This document shows, piece by piece, positions 1-6,441 of a stretch of 6,630 nt of DNA. A program made the position numbers and the translations under genes. Each line of letters begins with the position of its first letter. Position 1 is the first letter of the stretch. Below the pieces are notes generated by a model. It did no database searches. It had not been told where the DNA came from and saw nothing but the letters and a program-made list of their open reading frames with translations. The stretch is taken from NCBI GenBank assembly GCA_050944055.1, contig JBMNQI010000084.1:1-6630 (forward strand), given 5' to 3'. The DNA comes from JBMNQI01 sp050944055 (GTDB lineage Bacteria > Bacillota > Clostridia > Oscillospirales > Oscillospiraceae).

Positions 1-142
1 GATTGCGTCCCGTTATAACTACGTTTGCCCCATAAGCAGCCAGAGCCTTTGCTATGGCGTTGCCTATGCCCCGTGTCGATCCGGTGACAATTGCTACCTT
101 GCCTGAAAGCTTGAAATCAGGCGTTTTAAAAGATGCTCCCAT
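1..142 (-). CDS. Short-chain dehydrogenase/reductase (SDR), N-terminal part only
   Basis: This is the first 47 codons of an NAD(P)-dependent oxidoreductase of the classical SDR family; the rest lies beyond position 1. The ATG is at 142-140 and translates to MGASFKTPDFKLSGKVAIVTG, running into STRGIG. That is beta-strand 1 of a Rossmann fold followed by the TGxxxGIG dinucleotide-binding loop (residues about 20-27), then the helix and the strand ending in VVITGR. The Arg after beta-2 is often associated with NADP preference, but that is only a hint. The start is the only sensible one because the 'F-L-GKVAIVTG' opening is where classical SDRs begin, although the Shine-Dalgarno is weak (GTGGG-like). 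It lies 38 nt downstream of the MBL-fold hydrolase with no terminator between, so the two are probably co-transcribed. The substrate cannot be told from this fragment; the catalytic Ser-Tyr-Lys is outside the window. Confidence 0.9.
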   Translation of the reverse strand, partial: MGASFKTPDFKLSGKVAIVTGSTRGIGNAIAKALAAYGANVVITGRN

Positions 143-180
143 TTTATTACCCACTTATATATTAGATTTGCTTAAAGCAG

Positions 181-1164
181 TTAACTCGGCCAGTATCCGT
201 TATGCACTCCGTCGAAACGCCTCTGCGCTTTTCCCTCTGCGATGAGGTATTCCATATGCGAGAGCGTCTCGCCTATTGCGAAAAACTTCTGACCGATGGG
301 AAAGTCCTCCCATTTGTTCGAGCTTGTCCTTATCTGCCAGGTCATTTTTGAAGCGATGTCGTACAAATTCAGGCCAGGCTGCTCTTTTATCACTGACAGG
401 GCTTCATTCAGCCTGTTTTTATGGTGTTCAAGAATCTGGTCGATTCTCTCGCGCATCGTGCAGGTTACCGTCCGGTGCGCCGGAAGCGGTATGCTGACGT
501 CGTATTCCCTGATCTTTCTTAAATTATCGCAGTATTTTGCCAGAGAATTGTCGACCTCCATCCAGCTGATTATGTTCGGCGTAATGTCGAAAAGCACATG
601 GTCGCCCAGAAACATCAGCTTCAGGTCCCGGACATACAGAACCGTGTTGCCCGGCGTATGGCCTGTTACTTCTATTACCTCCAGATCCAGTCCACCGTAA
701 TTGAGCACGTCGCCGTCCTTTACATGTGTAATAGGCGGCAGCGTTGCAGGCGCGAAAGCGCGCGCGGGGTTTTTTGTGACCAGCGCTTCTAACTCGTCCT
801 TTGAAAAGCCCTCGCGCAGCAGTATCTCGTCATATCTTTCCCAGCGTCCTCTGGTGCTGTCAATGAGGATATCGTGATCAATCTCCGTCAGAAATACCTT
901 AGACTCGGGAGAAGCGATTACGTCGGCTAAACCGATATGGTCGGAATGGAGATGAGTAACGTATATGTCGGTTCTGAACATATCCGCGCCCAGCTCTCTG
1001 AGCCCTTCAAGCAGCGCTGTCCGGCACTCGTCCATATTGAAGCCCGTGTCTATTAATAGGTTCCTGTCACTCCCCTTAATAAAGTAACTGTTTAGAGTTT
1101 TTAGGGGATTCCCGGGCAGCGGGACATCAATGCGGAAAATGTTTTTTATAACGTTTTCAACCAC
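181..1164 (-). CDS. MBL-fold metallohydrolase with C-terminal winged-helix-like domain
   Basis: A 327-residue cytoplasmic hydrolase of the metallo-beta-lactamase superfamily (glyoxalase II/LACTB2-like branch). All ligands for a dinuclear metal centre are visible: HLHSDH at 71-76 (H71, H73, D75, H76), TGHTPG with H169, LGD with D188, and PAH with H230. There is no signal peptide and no membrane segment. After H230, residues about 231-327 form a mostly helical tail ending in a 'hL-yLi-eGka-r' pattern, resembling the winged-helix C-terminus of LACTB2-type proteins. The start is GTG at 1164-1162, chosen because GGAGGG sits 8 nt upstream and the first residues lead directly into the first beta-strand. 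The gene heads a probable two-gene operon with the SDR. Family members hydrolyse thioesters, lactones, phosphodiesters or RNA; an acyl-thioester or lactone substrate would fit an SDR partner, but that is inference. Fold and metal site are secure, substrate unknown. Confidence 0.93.
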   Translation of the reverse strand: MVENVIKNIFRIDVPLPGNPLKTLNSYFIKGSDRNLLIDTGFNMDECRTALLEGLRELGADMFRTDIYVTHLHSDHIGLADVIASPESKVFLTEIDHDILIDSTRGRWERYDEILLREGFSKDELEALVTKNPARAFAPATLPPITHVKDGDVLNYGGLDLEVIEVTGHTPGNTVLYVRDLKLMFLGDHVLFDITPNIISWMEVDNSLAKYCDNLRKIREYDVSIPLPAHRTVTCTMRERIDQILEHHKNRLNEALSVIKEQPGLNLYDIASKMTWQIRTSSNKWEDFPIGQKFFAIGETLSHMEYLIAEGKAQRRFDGVHNGYWPS

Positions 1165-1172
1165 CTGCTAAG

Positions 1173-1178
1173 CCCTCC
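1173..1178 (-). promoter_or_regulatory. Ribosome binding site fixing the GTG start of the MBL hydrolase
   Basis: On the minus strand this reads GGAGGG, a near-perfect Shine-Dalgarno, 8 nt before GTG at 1164-1162. No in-frame ATG lies nearby, so this site decides the start codon. Confidence 0.8.
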
Positions 1179-1190
1179 AGACCACCATAT

Positions 1191-1219
1191 ATGATAACAC
1201 ACCAGTTTACTTTCTGCAA
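1191..1219 (-). promoter_or_regulatory. Candidate sigma-A extended -10 promoter for the MBL-SDR unit
   Basis: On the minus strand, TTGCAG (1219-1214) is followed by a 17-nt spacer and TATCAT (1196-1191). The -10 is preceded by TGT, giving the extended -10 form TGnTATCAT. The -35 is poor (only TTG matches at the start), but the extended -10 can compensate. Transcription would begin near 1184, leaving a leader of about 20 nt containing the GGAGGG site. Repeat structures at 1262-1320 lie just upstream and could bind a regulator. This is sequence pattern only. Confidence 0.45.
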
Positions 1220-1261
1220 TTGGAAATTTACATATTCAAATGTACACAATAGCTATAATAA

Positions 1262-1320
1262 GTGCGATTTGTTGCACAAAATGTCAATATAGAATATTGC
1301 GCTATTTAATTGCACAAAAT
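1262..1320. repeat. Direct repeats and small palindrome upstream of the MBL-SDR promoter
   Basis: The 11-mer TTGCACAAAAT occurs exactly twice, at 1272-1282 and 1310-1320 (38 nt start to start). Each copy is preceded by a related stretch: GTGCGATTTG (1262-1271) and TTGCGCTATTTAA (1297-1309), so the full imperfect unit is about 21-24 nt. The first copy also forms a dyad, GTGC-N8-GCAC (1262-1277). Between the copies lies AATAT-AGA-ATATT (1286-1298). Such arrays upstream of a promoter are typical of operator sites, but no regulator gene is visible in the window. Confidence 0.55.
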
Positions 1321-1373
1321 TAATGCCGGTCTCTCCGAAGCCATATTCATTGACATAAACAAAGCAGGCATAA

Positions 1374-1403
1374 AGAACGGCCGTCGCGTTTGACGGCCGT
1401 TCT
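1374..1403 (-). terminator. Intrinsic terminator of the EF-G-like gene
   Basis: A perfect 12-bp inverted repeat, AGAACGGCCGTC (1374-1385) and GACGGCCGTTCT (1392-1403), flanks a 6-nt loop. Read on the minus strand it begins about 13 nt after the TAA of the EF-G-like gene. It ends in TTCT followed by TTATGCC, a short and imperfect U-tract. Weaker outer pairing of AAAGCA (1361-1366) with TGCTTT (1403-1408) competes at the base. It separates the EF-G-like gene from the MBL-SDR unit. Confidence 0.85.
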
Positions 1404-1416
1404 GCTTTATCCGTTA

Positions 1417-3471
1417 TTATTCGCCTTCCGCGAGGAGCTTAGCCTCTTCAATGGCCTTCTGCTGAACTGTGGCGGGCGCCTCCTCATAACGTATGAATTT
1501 GAAAGTGAAGCTGCCTCGGCTTTGCGTCATGGAGCGAAGGTCAATAGCGTAGGAGCTCATTTCGCCCATCGGCACCTCCGCTTCTATTACCTGATTCCCG
1601 TCCTCGTCGGGAGTCATGCCCAGCGGGCGGCCGCGGCGTTTTGAAAGGTCGCCCATAATATCGCCCGTGTACGCGTCGGGCACAGTTACCTTAAGCAGGC
1701 CTACAGGCTCCAGCAGGACCGGGTTTGCCTGCGTTAAACCGGCCTTGTACGCAAGGCTCGCGGCGGTTTTAAACGCCATTTCGGATGAATCGACCGGGTG
1801 ATACGAACCGTCTACAAGAGTCGCCTTGAGATTGACGACCGGATAACCGGCCAGCACACCGTGAGCCATGCTCTCGCGCAGGCCCTTTTCGACAGCCGGG
1901 AAGAAGTTCTTAGGCACGCTGCCGCCGAATATGCTTTCCGAGAAATCAAGATCTTCCTGCTCGCCGGGCTCAAACTCAATCCAAACGTCTCCGAACTGGC
2001 CGTGGCCTCCGGACTGCTTTTTATGCCGCCCCTGAACCCTGACCTTCTTGCGTATCTTTTCTCTGTAGGGAACGCGCGCGGGCGTAAGCTCTACCTCGAC
2101 TCCGAAGCGGTTTTTAAGCTTTGAGCAGATTACGTCAAGATGAATATCCCCGGCGCCCGATACAACCATCTGCCTGGTCTCTGCATTTTGCTGGTAAGTG
2201 AAGGAAAGGTCCTCCTCGGCCAGTCGTGAAAGGCCTGTCGCGACCTTATCCTCCTGACCTTTTGTTTTCGGCGCGATCGCCATTGAGTAGCAGGGTTCCG
2301 CAATTTCAACAGGCGCGAGCTTGACTACACGCTTTGAGTCGCACAACGTATCCCCAGTCTTAACTTCGGCCATCTTGGCCGCGGCCGCTATGTCGCCGCA
2401 GATGACTTCCCTGACCTCTTCGCTCTTCTTGCCCTTCATCGAATACAGACGCCCGAGTTTTTCGCCGCTGCCCGTGCGGGCATTTGTGAGCGCCATATCG
2501 GGCGTCGCTTTTCCCGCGACAACCTTAAAGTATGAAAACTTGCCGTACTGGTCGGATACCGTCTTGAATACAAAAAGGCATGCGGGACCGTCGGGCTCCG
2601 CCTTGAGCTCGCCTGCCTCCGTGACTTCCGCTTTGCCCTCAAGCGGGTTTGGCGCAAAGTCGCCTATACCGGTTAGAAGCTCCTCTGTTCCCAGACCAGA
2701 AAAGGCGCTGCCGCAAAAAACGGGGACGAGGCTTAAATCGCGTACTCCCGCGCGGACGCCGTTTTTCATCTCCTCGAGAGTGAAATCCTCGCCGCCGAAG
2801 AACTTCTCCATCATTTCCTCGGAGGTCTCCGCAATATTCTCTTTGAGCATTTCGGAATATTCGGCTATCCTGTCGTCCATGGAAGCCGGCACCGGTATTT
2901 CGGTCACCTTGCCCCCGTCGGCCTTGTATGCTTTCTTCTCAATCAGATTGACGATACCCGAAACCTTGTCGCCTTCGACTATCGGGATCACCACCGGGCA
3001 GACGCTTACCCCAAAGCGTTCGCGCAGGTCGCTGAACGTCTTATAGAAATCTGCGTGCTCTTCATCTATCTTGCTGATATATAACAGCTTCGGAAGCTTG
3101 CGTGCGGAGAGATATTTCCAGCTTTTTTCAGTGCCCACCGATATACCGTTTTTTGCGGTGCAGACGACAAGGCCGGATTCGCAGACACGCAGGGCCTGCA
3201 TCACCTCGCCCGCAAAATCGAAATAACCCGGGGTATCGATTACGTTCAGCCTCCAGCTCTTATGCGTAATCGGGGCCATAGAGGCTGAAATTGATATCTG
3301 GCGTTTTATTTCCTCGGGATCGCTGTCGCTGACGGTGTTGCCGTCGGTCACTTTGCCGAGGCGGTCAGTTCCCTTTGTGAGAAATAGCATGCTCTCAACA
3401 AGGCTGGTCTTTCCGTCTCCGCCGTGCCCGAGGACACATATATTCCGAATATCCTGAGTTGTATAGCTCAT
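1417..3471 (-). CDS. fusA: EF-G2-like translational GTPase (elongation factor G family)
   Basis: A 684-residue GTPase with full EF-G architecture. In domain I: P-loop GHGGDGKT (15-22), DTPGYFDF (79-86), SKID (133-136) and GSA (254-256), with the G' insert between the last two. Domain II spans about 295-375 and domain III about 390-465. Domain IV carries GGHGQFGDV (from 488) and HPVDSSE (558-564). Domain V (about 590-684) carries MGDLSKRRGRPLG and LRSMTQSRGSF. Switch I reads SDSDPEEIKRQISI instead of RGITI, and DTPGY replaces DTPGH; both mark the EF-G2/EF-G-like branch rather than canonical EF-G. The symbol is by family only: the canonical fusA of the str operon is expected elsewhere, and the role of EF-G2 proteins is poorly settled. 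The ATG at 3471-3469 is preferred because AGGAGA lies 6 nt upstream and the 17-residue extension possible from 3522 is unlike any EF-G. It has its own promoter and terminator. Confidence 0.93.
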   Translation of the reverse strand: MSYTTQDIRNICVLGHGGDGKTSLVESMLFLTKGTDRLGKVTDGNTVSDSDPEEIKRQISISASMAPITHKSWRLNVIDTPGYFDFAGEVMQALRVCESGLVVCTAKNGISVGTEKSWKYLSARKLPKLLYISKIDEEHADFYKTFSDLRERFGVSVCPVVIPIVEGDKVSGIVNLIEKKAYKADGGKVTEIPVPASMDDRIAEYSEMLKENIAETSEEMMEKFFGGEDFTLEEMKNGVRAGVRDLSLVPVFCGSAFSGLGTEELLTGIGDFAPNPLEGKAEVTEAGELKAEPDGPACLFVFKTVSDQYGKFSYFKVVAGKATPDMALTNARTGSGEKLGRLYSMKGKKSEEVREVICGDIAAAAKMAEVKTGDTLCDSKRVVKLAPVEIAEPCYSMAIAPKTKGQEDKVATGLSRLAEEDLSFTYQQNAETRQMVVSGAGDIHLDVICSKLKNRFGVEVELTPARVPYREKIRKKVRVQGRHKKQSGGHGQFGDVWIEFEPGEQEDLDFSESIFGGSVPKNFFPAVEKGLRESMAHGVLAGYPVVNLKATLVDGSYHPVDSSEMAFKTAASLAYKAGLTQANPVLLEPVGLLKVTVPDAYTGDIMGDLSKRRGRPLGMTPDEDGNQVIEAEVPMGEMSSYAIDLRSMTQSRGSFTFKFIRYEEAPATVQQKAIEEAKLLAEGE

Positions 3472-3477
3472 CGTTTC

Positions 3478-3483
3478 TCTCCT
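3478..3483 (-). promoter_or_regulatory. Ribosome binding site fixing the EF-G-like start
   Basis: The minus strand reads AGGAGA, 6 nt before ATG at 3471-3469. It rules out the longer in-frame start at 3522, which has no comparable site and would overlap the promoter's predicted transcription start. Confidence 0.85.
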
Positions 3484-3528
3484 ATTCCTTCTATTTTCAA
3501 TAAATATTAAAATAACAGGCAATTACTA

Positions 3529-3557
3529 ATTATAAAAGAATGCTTAGAATAATTCAA
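3529..3557 (-). promoter_or_regulatory. Sigma-A type promoter of the EF-G-like gene
   Basis: On the minus strand, TTGAAT (3557-3552) is followed by a 17-nt spacer and a perfect TATAAT (3534-3529). The predicted start is near 3522, giving a leader of about 50 nt. The promoter sits entirely in the 103-nt gap after the pseudo-ATPase gene, so the EF-G-like gene can be expressed independently of rlmB. Confidence 0.75.
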
Positions 3558-3575
3558 TATAAATTTGATTCTTTT
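3534..3575. repeat. AT-rich inverted repeat embracing the EF-G-like promoter
   Basis: AAAAGAAT (3534-3541) and ATTCTTTT (3568-3575) are perfect inverted copies 26 nt apart, and GAAT-A-ATTC (3547-3555) is a small palindrome inside. The first arm abuts the -10 and the inner palindrome overlaps the -35, a layout that could be an operator. It lacks the GC stem of an intrinsic terminator, so I see no clear terminator for the upstream gene. In such AT-rich DNA chance is a real alternative. Confidence 0.35.
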
Positions 3576-5596
3576 CAGAATTTATCGGTATTGCCTGAGA
3601 AAAAGAGTACGGGTACAAGCCAGCACAGCATAAAAAGCGAGGCGTTGCACGCCGAGGCCGCCGTAAACTCGCCAATAAACATAAGAAAAGACATAATGGC
3701 AAGTCCAAGCAATGCGCCCAATGCGGCAAAAAGCATATTTATCCGCGCAGCGCGCACAAGTCGTTTGCTTCCCAAGGCGGCTTCCTCAAAAGGCATTATG
3801 CCTTCCCTGTTCGTTATTGCCCAAGCATAGCCCGATATATCGGTTTTCATAAGCTCCTCTGCCTCTTCCGGAGAAGGAATCAAAAATCCGGACTCTCTTA
3901 AACCGAAAACGGATACGAGCAGCTTGTTAGTAAAGCTGAAAACCGGGGAAACAAAAGCCAACACATATCCTGATGAAATGAGCGAGTCGAGCGACGTGGA
4001 TACAGGGACTGCTGCTGCATATGTCAGCGCGAAGGCGCCGGCAATTTCCGAGTTGACCGCCGTGAACAGCTTGTTCTCGTATTTTATGCTGTCCGGCAGC
4101 CTTATCCTGTTGCGCAGCATAAACTCGCCGTCGCCGCACAGTATATGGTCCCCTCCGATATAGGCGCTGATACCGCCTTTGTATGTTTTTAAATCGGTAA
4201 CATGGTGAGACGGGCAAAGCTGTTCTCTTGACAGGACCGCAAACGGCCTCGCCCAACAGGACTCCACGGAGGATAAAATTGCGTTTGTATAGCCTACGAT
4301 CCTGCGTATATCGAAATTACCGTATATTTTCAGCCCGTTTAGAGTTACGCTGCCGTCCGGAAAAATATCACGGTCCGTCAGCAGTATATACCTGCTGCGC
4401 GCGATCCTTCGTGCGCCTTCGCCCCCGGCTATGGCCGCCCCGGCGCGCGCTATTCGCTTTGACAGCCTTCTTAAGGGGGAGACGAAAGCTACGGCGTACG
4501 CAAACGGAGAGGAAACGGCAAGTAAACCGGACCATATATGTATAAACGTCGCCCCGCCCACCCCGGCCGCGACGACTGTGAACGCGAGTATTAACGTCGC
4601 GGCTACTGAGAAGTAAACAACATATTTCATCAGCCTCTCGGTCCTGTCAGGCTGAGATACCGCCGCTGTAAAGCTGTCCGCCGGCATTTCGCCGCGGGCT
4701 ATAACCGCATTGTGCCGGTATGAGTCGGGCTTTGACGTAACGGCTGTCGGCTTTGACACCGCCAGAAAAGACTTAAGAGAAACCGCGAGAGCCTCATTCC
4801 TGTCCCTTAGACCCGCAAGCGAGATTGTAAACGCAATTGTCGCCACACAACTAAATGGTATGCGGACTGATTCCGATTCTGTAAAAAAGGCGGCTATCCC
4901 GTCAAAAAGCACCAGGATCGCCAATATATCGGCCAAACTTTCATAGTTTGGCCGAAGCCGGAGCAGAGCCCTGACTCCGCGGGCGGCCGCGTCGGCGCAA
5001 AGCAGCGCGGCTAATACAAGCAGGGCGCAAAGAATCAGTATAACGGTTGTTTCCGGCGGACACGGAAGCTTAAACCCGGGTGCTATGGTTAGATATATTG
5101 ACGCTGCGCAGACTACGGCGGAAAGTTTTGCCCTTGTCCCCGCCGACGAAGCCCTGGCCCTTGCCCTGCGCATAGCCCTTTCCGCCGTCTGGGCGGTTAT
5201 TGGCTTTTCCTCACGTTTTTTTCGGGCGGGCCTTCCGGTTTTTTGTTTTTTCGCCTTTTCGTCTGTTCCGCCGCGCCTTGAATTTAGATATACTATTTTC
5301 CCCTGCTCAGTTTTACTTTCTGTCTTTGTTTCGGTCTTGGGTTTGTTCTCAGTTTTTGCCGTCCCGATATCCTTTGGACGGCTTTTCCTCACAACCGTGC
5401 GCCGCCGCTCGTCCTCCTTCAGGACGGACGTCACAATATCACCGATCGTCCGTTCAAGTTCCTTTTCAGTCGCGGGAACGTCCGAATATCTTGATTTTAG
5501 CTCCTCCCGATAATATTCCTCAAGTATCTCGTCGACGGTAAACTCATTATCCGTATACGGCGAAGCCTGGCTAATGCGGTTTTCATCCCTGTCCAT
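3575..5596 (-). CDS. Eight-helix membrane protein resembling a catalytically dead P1B-type ATPase
   Basis: 673 residues. Residues 1-150 are hydrophilic: an acidic start, a KTE-rich linker (81-97) and an Arg/Lys-rich stretch (120-158). Hydrophobic helices fall at about 155-174, 183-203, 221-239, 246-264, 324-348, 352-374, 618-641 and 646-667, in the four pairs typical of heavy-metal ATPases. Residues 363-366 (SPFA) match CPCA after helix 6. GGEGARRIARSRYILLTDRD (391-410) aligns without gaps to the segment ending in DKTGTLT, but the phosphorylated Asp position is Thr407 (TDRDIFP). E445 to P451 matches ExxSEHP with His changed to Arg450. A 'GGISAYIGGDHILCGDG' stretch (474-490) and AGAFALTY (519-526) match the nucleotide-binding domain. 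The TGD position reads SPV (550-552). GDGxND and the actuator TGE are absent, and the actuator region is short. It begins 4 nt after rlmB, probably translationally coupled. ORF certain; homology is inferred from pattern; function unknown. Confidence 0.8.
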   Translation of the reverse strand: MDRDENRISQASPYTDNEFTVDEILEEYYREELKSRYSDVPATEKELERTIGDIVTSVLKEDERRRTVVRKSRPKDIGTAKTENKPKTETKTESKTEQGKIVYLNSRRGGTDEKAKKQKTGRPARKKREEKPITAQTAERAMRRARARASSAGTRAKLSAVVCAASIYLTIAPGFKLPCPPETTVILILCALLVLAALLCADAAARGVRALLRLRPNYESLADILAILVLFDGIAAFFTESESVRIPFSCVATIAFTISLAGLRDRNEALAVSLKSFLAVSKPTAVTSKPDSYRHNAVIARGEMPADSFTAAVSQPDRTERLMKYVVYFSVAATLILAFTVVAAGVGGATFIHIWSGLLAVSSPFAYAVAFVSPLRRLSKRIARAGAAIAGGEGARRIARSRYILLTDRDIFPDGSVTLNGLKIYGNFDIRRIVGYTNAILSSVESCWARPFAVLSREQLCPSHHVTDLKTYKGGISAYIGGDHILCGDGEFMLRNRIRLPDSIKYENKLFTAVNSEIAGAFALTYAAAVPVSTSLDSLISSGYVLAFVSPVFSFTNKLLVSVFGLRESGFLIPSPEEAEELMKTDISGYAWAITNREGIMPFEEAALGSKRLVRAARINMLFAALGALLGLAIMSFLMFIGEFTAASACNASLFMLCWLVPVLFFSGNTDKF

Positions 5597-5600
5597 TCTG

Positions 5601-6368
5601 TCACCCCATTCGCTGGCGAACAGCCTCGTAAAGCAGAACTGCGGCCGCTGCCGAAGCGTTGAGCGAGTTTATTTTCCCACTCATGGGAATTGAAACCGTG
5701 TAATCACAGGTATCGGCAACAAGACGCGCCATGCCTTCGCCTTCGGAACCTATAACGATTGCAATCGGGCATTTCAGATCCGCGTCATACAGGCTCTTTG
5801 AGCCGTCTGCCGCTGTTCCGCAGATCCAAAGCCCCTTTTTTTTCAGCTCTCTTAGTACGGAAGCAATGTTTGTAACGCGGGCTACGGGAACATATTCGAC
5901 TGCCCCGGCGCTCGCCTTTGCAACGACTGACGTCAGCCCCGCGCTTCTGCGCTTGGGTATGATTACGCCGTGGGCGCCCGCGGCGTCCGCGGTGCGAATG
6001 ATTGCGCCGAGGTTGTGCGGGTCGCTCAGCCCGTCGCATACGACGACGAGTGGATCCTGACACTTGTCGGCGGCCTTCCTCAATATCTCGTCGACTGATA
6101 CGTATTCGTGCGCCGCGGCGATCGCAATAACGCCCTGATGCGCGCGCGTAAAACTCATCCTGTCAAGCTTGCGGCGATCCGCCTCAACTACGGCGATGCC
6201 GGCGGCTCGCGCCCTTGAAGCGATATTGCGTATAGACGGGTCGTCCAGCCCGGACTGCAAAAAAAGCTTTACCATTGGGCGGCCCGCTCTAAGCGCCTCG
6301 GTGACCGCGTTGCGGCCTTCTATTATGTCCTCTCCCCGGTCCGACTTATCAATACTGTCATCCATCAT
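5601..6368 (-). CDS. rlmB: 23S rRNA (guanosine-2251-2'-O)-methyltransferase RlmB (SPOUT/TrmH family)
   Basis: A 255-residue cytoplasmic enzyme that, in this family, transfers a methyl group from S-adenosylmethionine to the 2'-OH of G2251 (E. coli numbering) in the P-loop of 23S rRNA. The N-terminal substrate-binding domain opens with IIEGRNAVTEAL (15-26) and includes the HQGVIA segment (77-82). The SPOUT catalytic domain shows all three family motifs: HNLGAIIRTADAAGA (118-132, with N119 and R125), IGSEGEGM (206-213) and IPMSGKINSLNASAAAAV (227-244), which forms the trefoil-knot cofactor site. Length is normal for RlmB. The start is ATG at 6368 with GGAG 6 nt upstream; the adjacent ATG at 6365 (9 nt) is equally possible. 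TrmH-family relatives acting on other rRNA or tRNA sites cannot be fully excluded. No clear promoter is seen in the 73 nt upstream, so it may be co-transcribed with the flavoprotein gene. Confidence 0.93.
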   Translation of the reverse strand: MMDDSIDKSDRGEDIIEGRNAVTEALRAGRPMVKLFLQSGLDDPSIRNIASRARAAGIAVVEADRRKLDRMSFTRAHQGVIAIAAAHEYVSVDEILRKAADKCQDPLVVVCDGLSDPHNLGAIIRTADAAGAHGVIIPKRRSAGLTSVVAKASAGAVEYVPVARVTNIASVLRELKKKGLWICGTAADGSKSLYDADLKCPIAIVIGSEGEGMARLVADTCDYTVSIPMSGKINSLNASAAAAVLLYEAVRQRMG

Positions 6369-6441
6369 TTGAATCTCCGCATTTTAATAATCTTGCTCTT
6401 CATTATGCGCCGGAAGCATGCAGCGGACTATTCGGGCCTGT

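Noticed and set aside
1255..1287. A perfect minus-strand TTGACA (1287-1282) with TATTAT (1260-1255) as an alternative MBL promoter
   Set aside because: The spacer is 21 nt, too long for a normal sigma-A promoter; the extended -10 site nearer the gene fits better, although this TTGACA could belong to a regulator site.
2321..3046. A 241-codon open frame on the plus strand
   Set aside because: It lies wholly antisense to the EF-G-like gene, has no recognisable domain and a Ser/Pro-rich composition expected from the opposite strand of a conserved gene.
3472..3522. A 17-residue N-terminal extension of the EF-G-like protein from an upstream ATG
   Set aside because: No good ribosome binding site, it spans the leader and its AGGAGA site, and EF-G proteins begin close to the P-loop strand as the 3471 start does.
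5085..5513. A 142-codon plus-strand frame with hydrophobic, Phe/Ser-rich stretches resembling membrane segments
   Set aside because: It is antisense to the Lys/Glu/Arg-rich N-terminus of the pseudo-ATPase; the Phe- and Ser-rich character follows from complementing Lys, Glu and Arg codons.
3575..5596. Calling this gene a working heavy-metal transporter or a pseudogene
   Set aside because: The catalytic Asp and all accessory ATPase motifs are replaced, which argues against transport by ATP hydrolysis; the long intact frame, coupled start and well-formed helices argue against a pseudogene.
6369..6441. A promoter or terminator between the flavoprotein gene and rlmB
   Set aside because: CATAAT- and GATTAT-like boxes occur but lack a credible -35, and the GCATGC-centred dyad near 6420 is too short and has no U-tract, so neither can be called.
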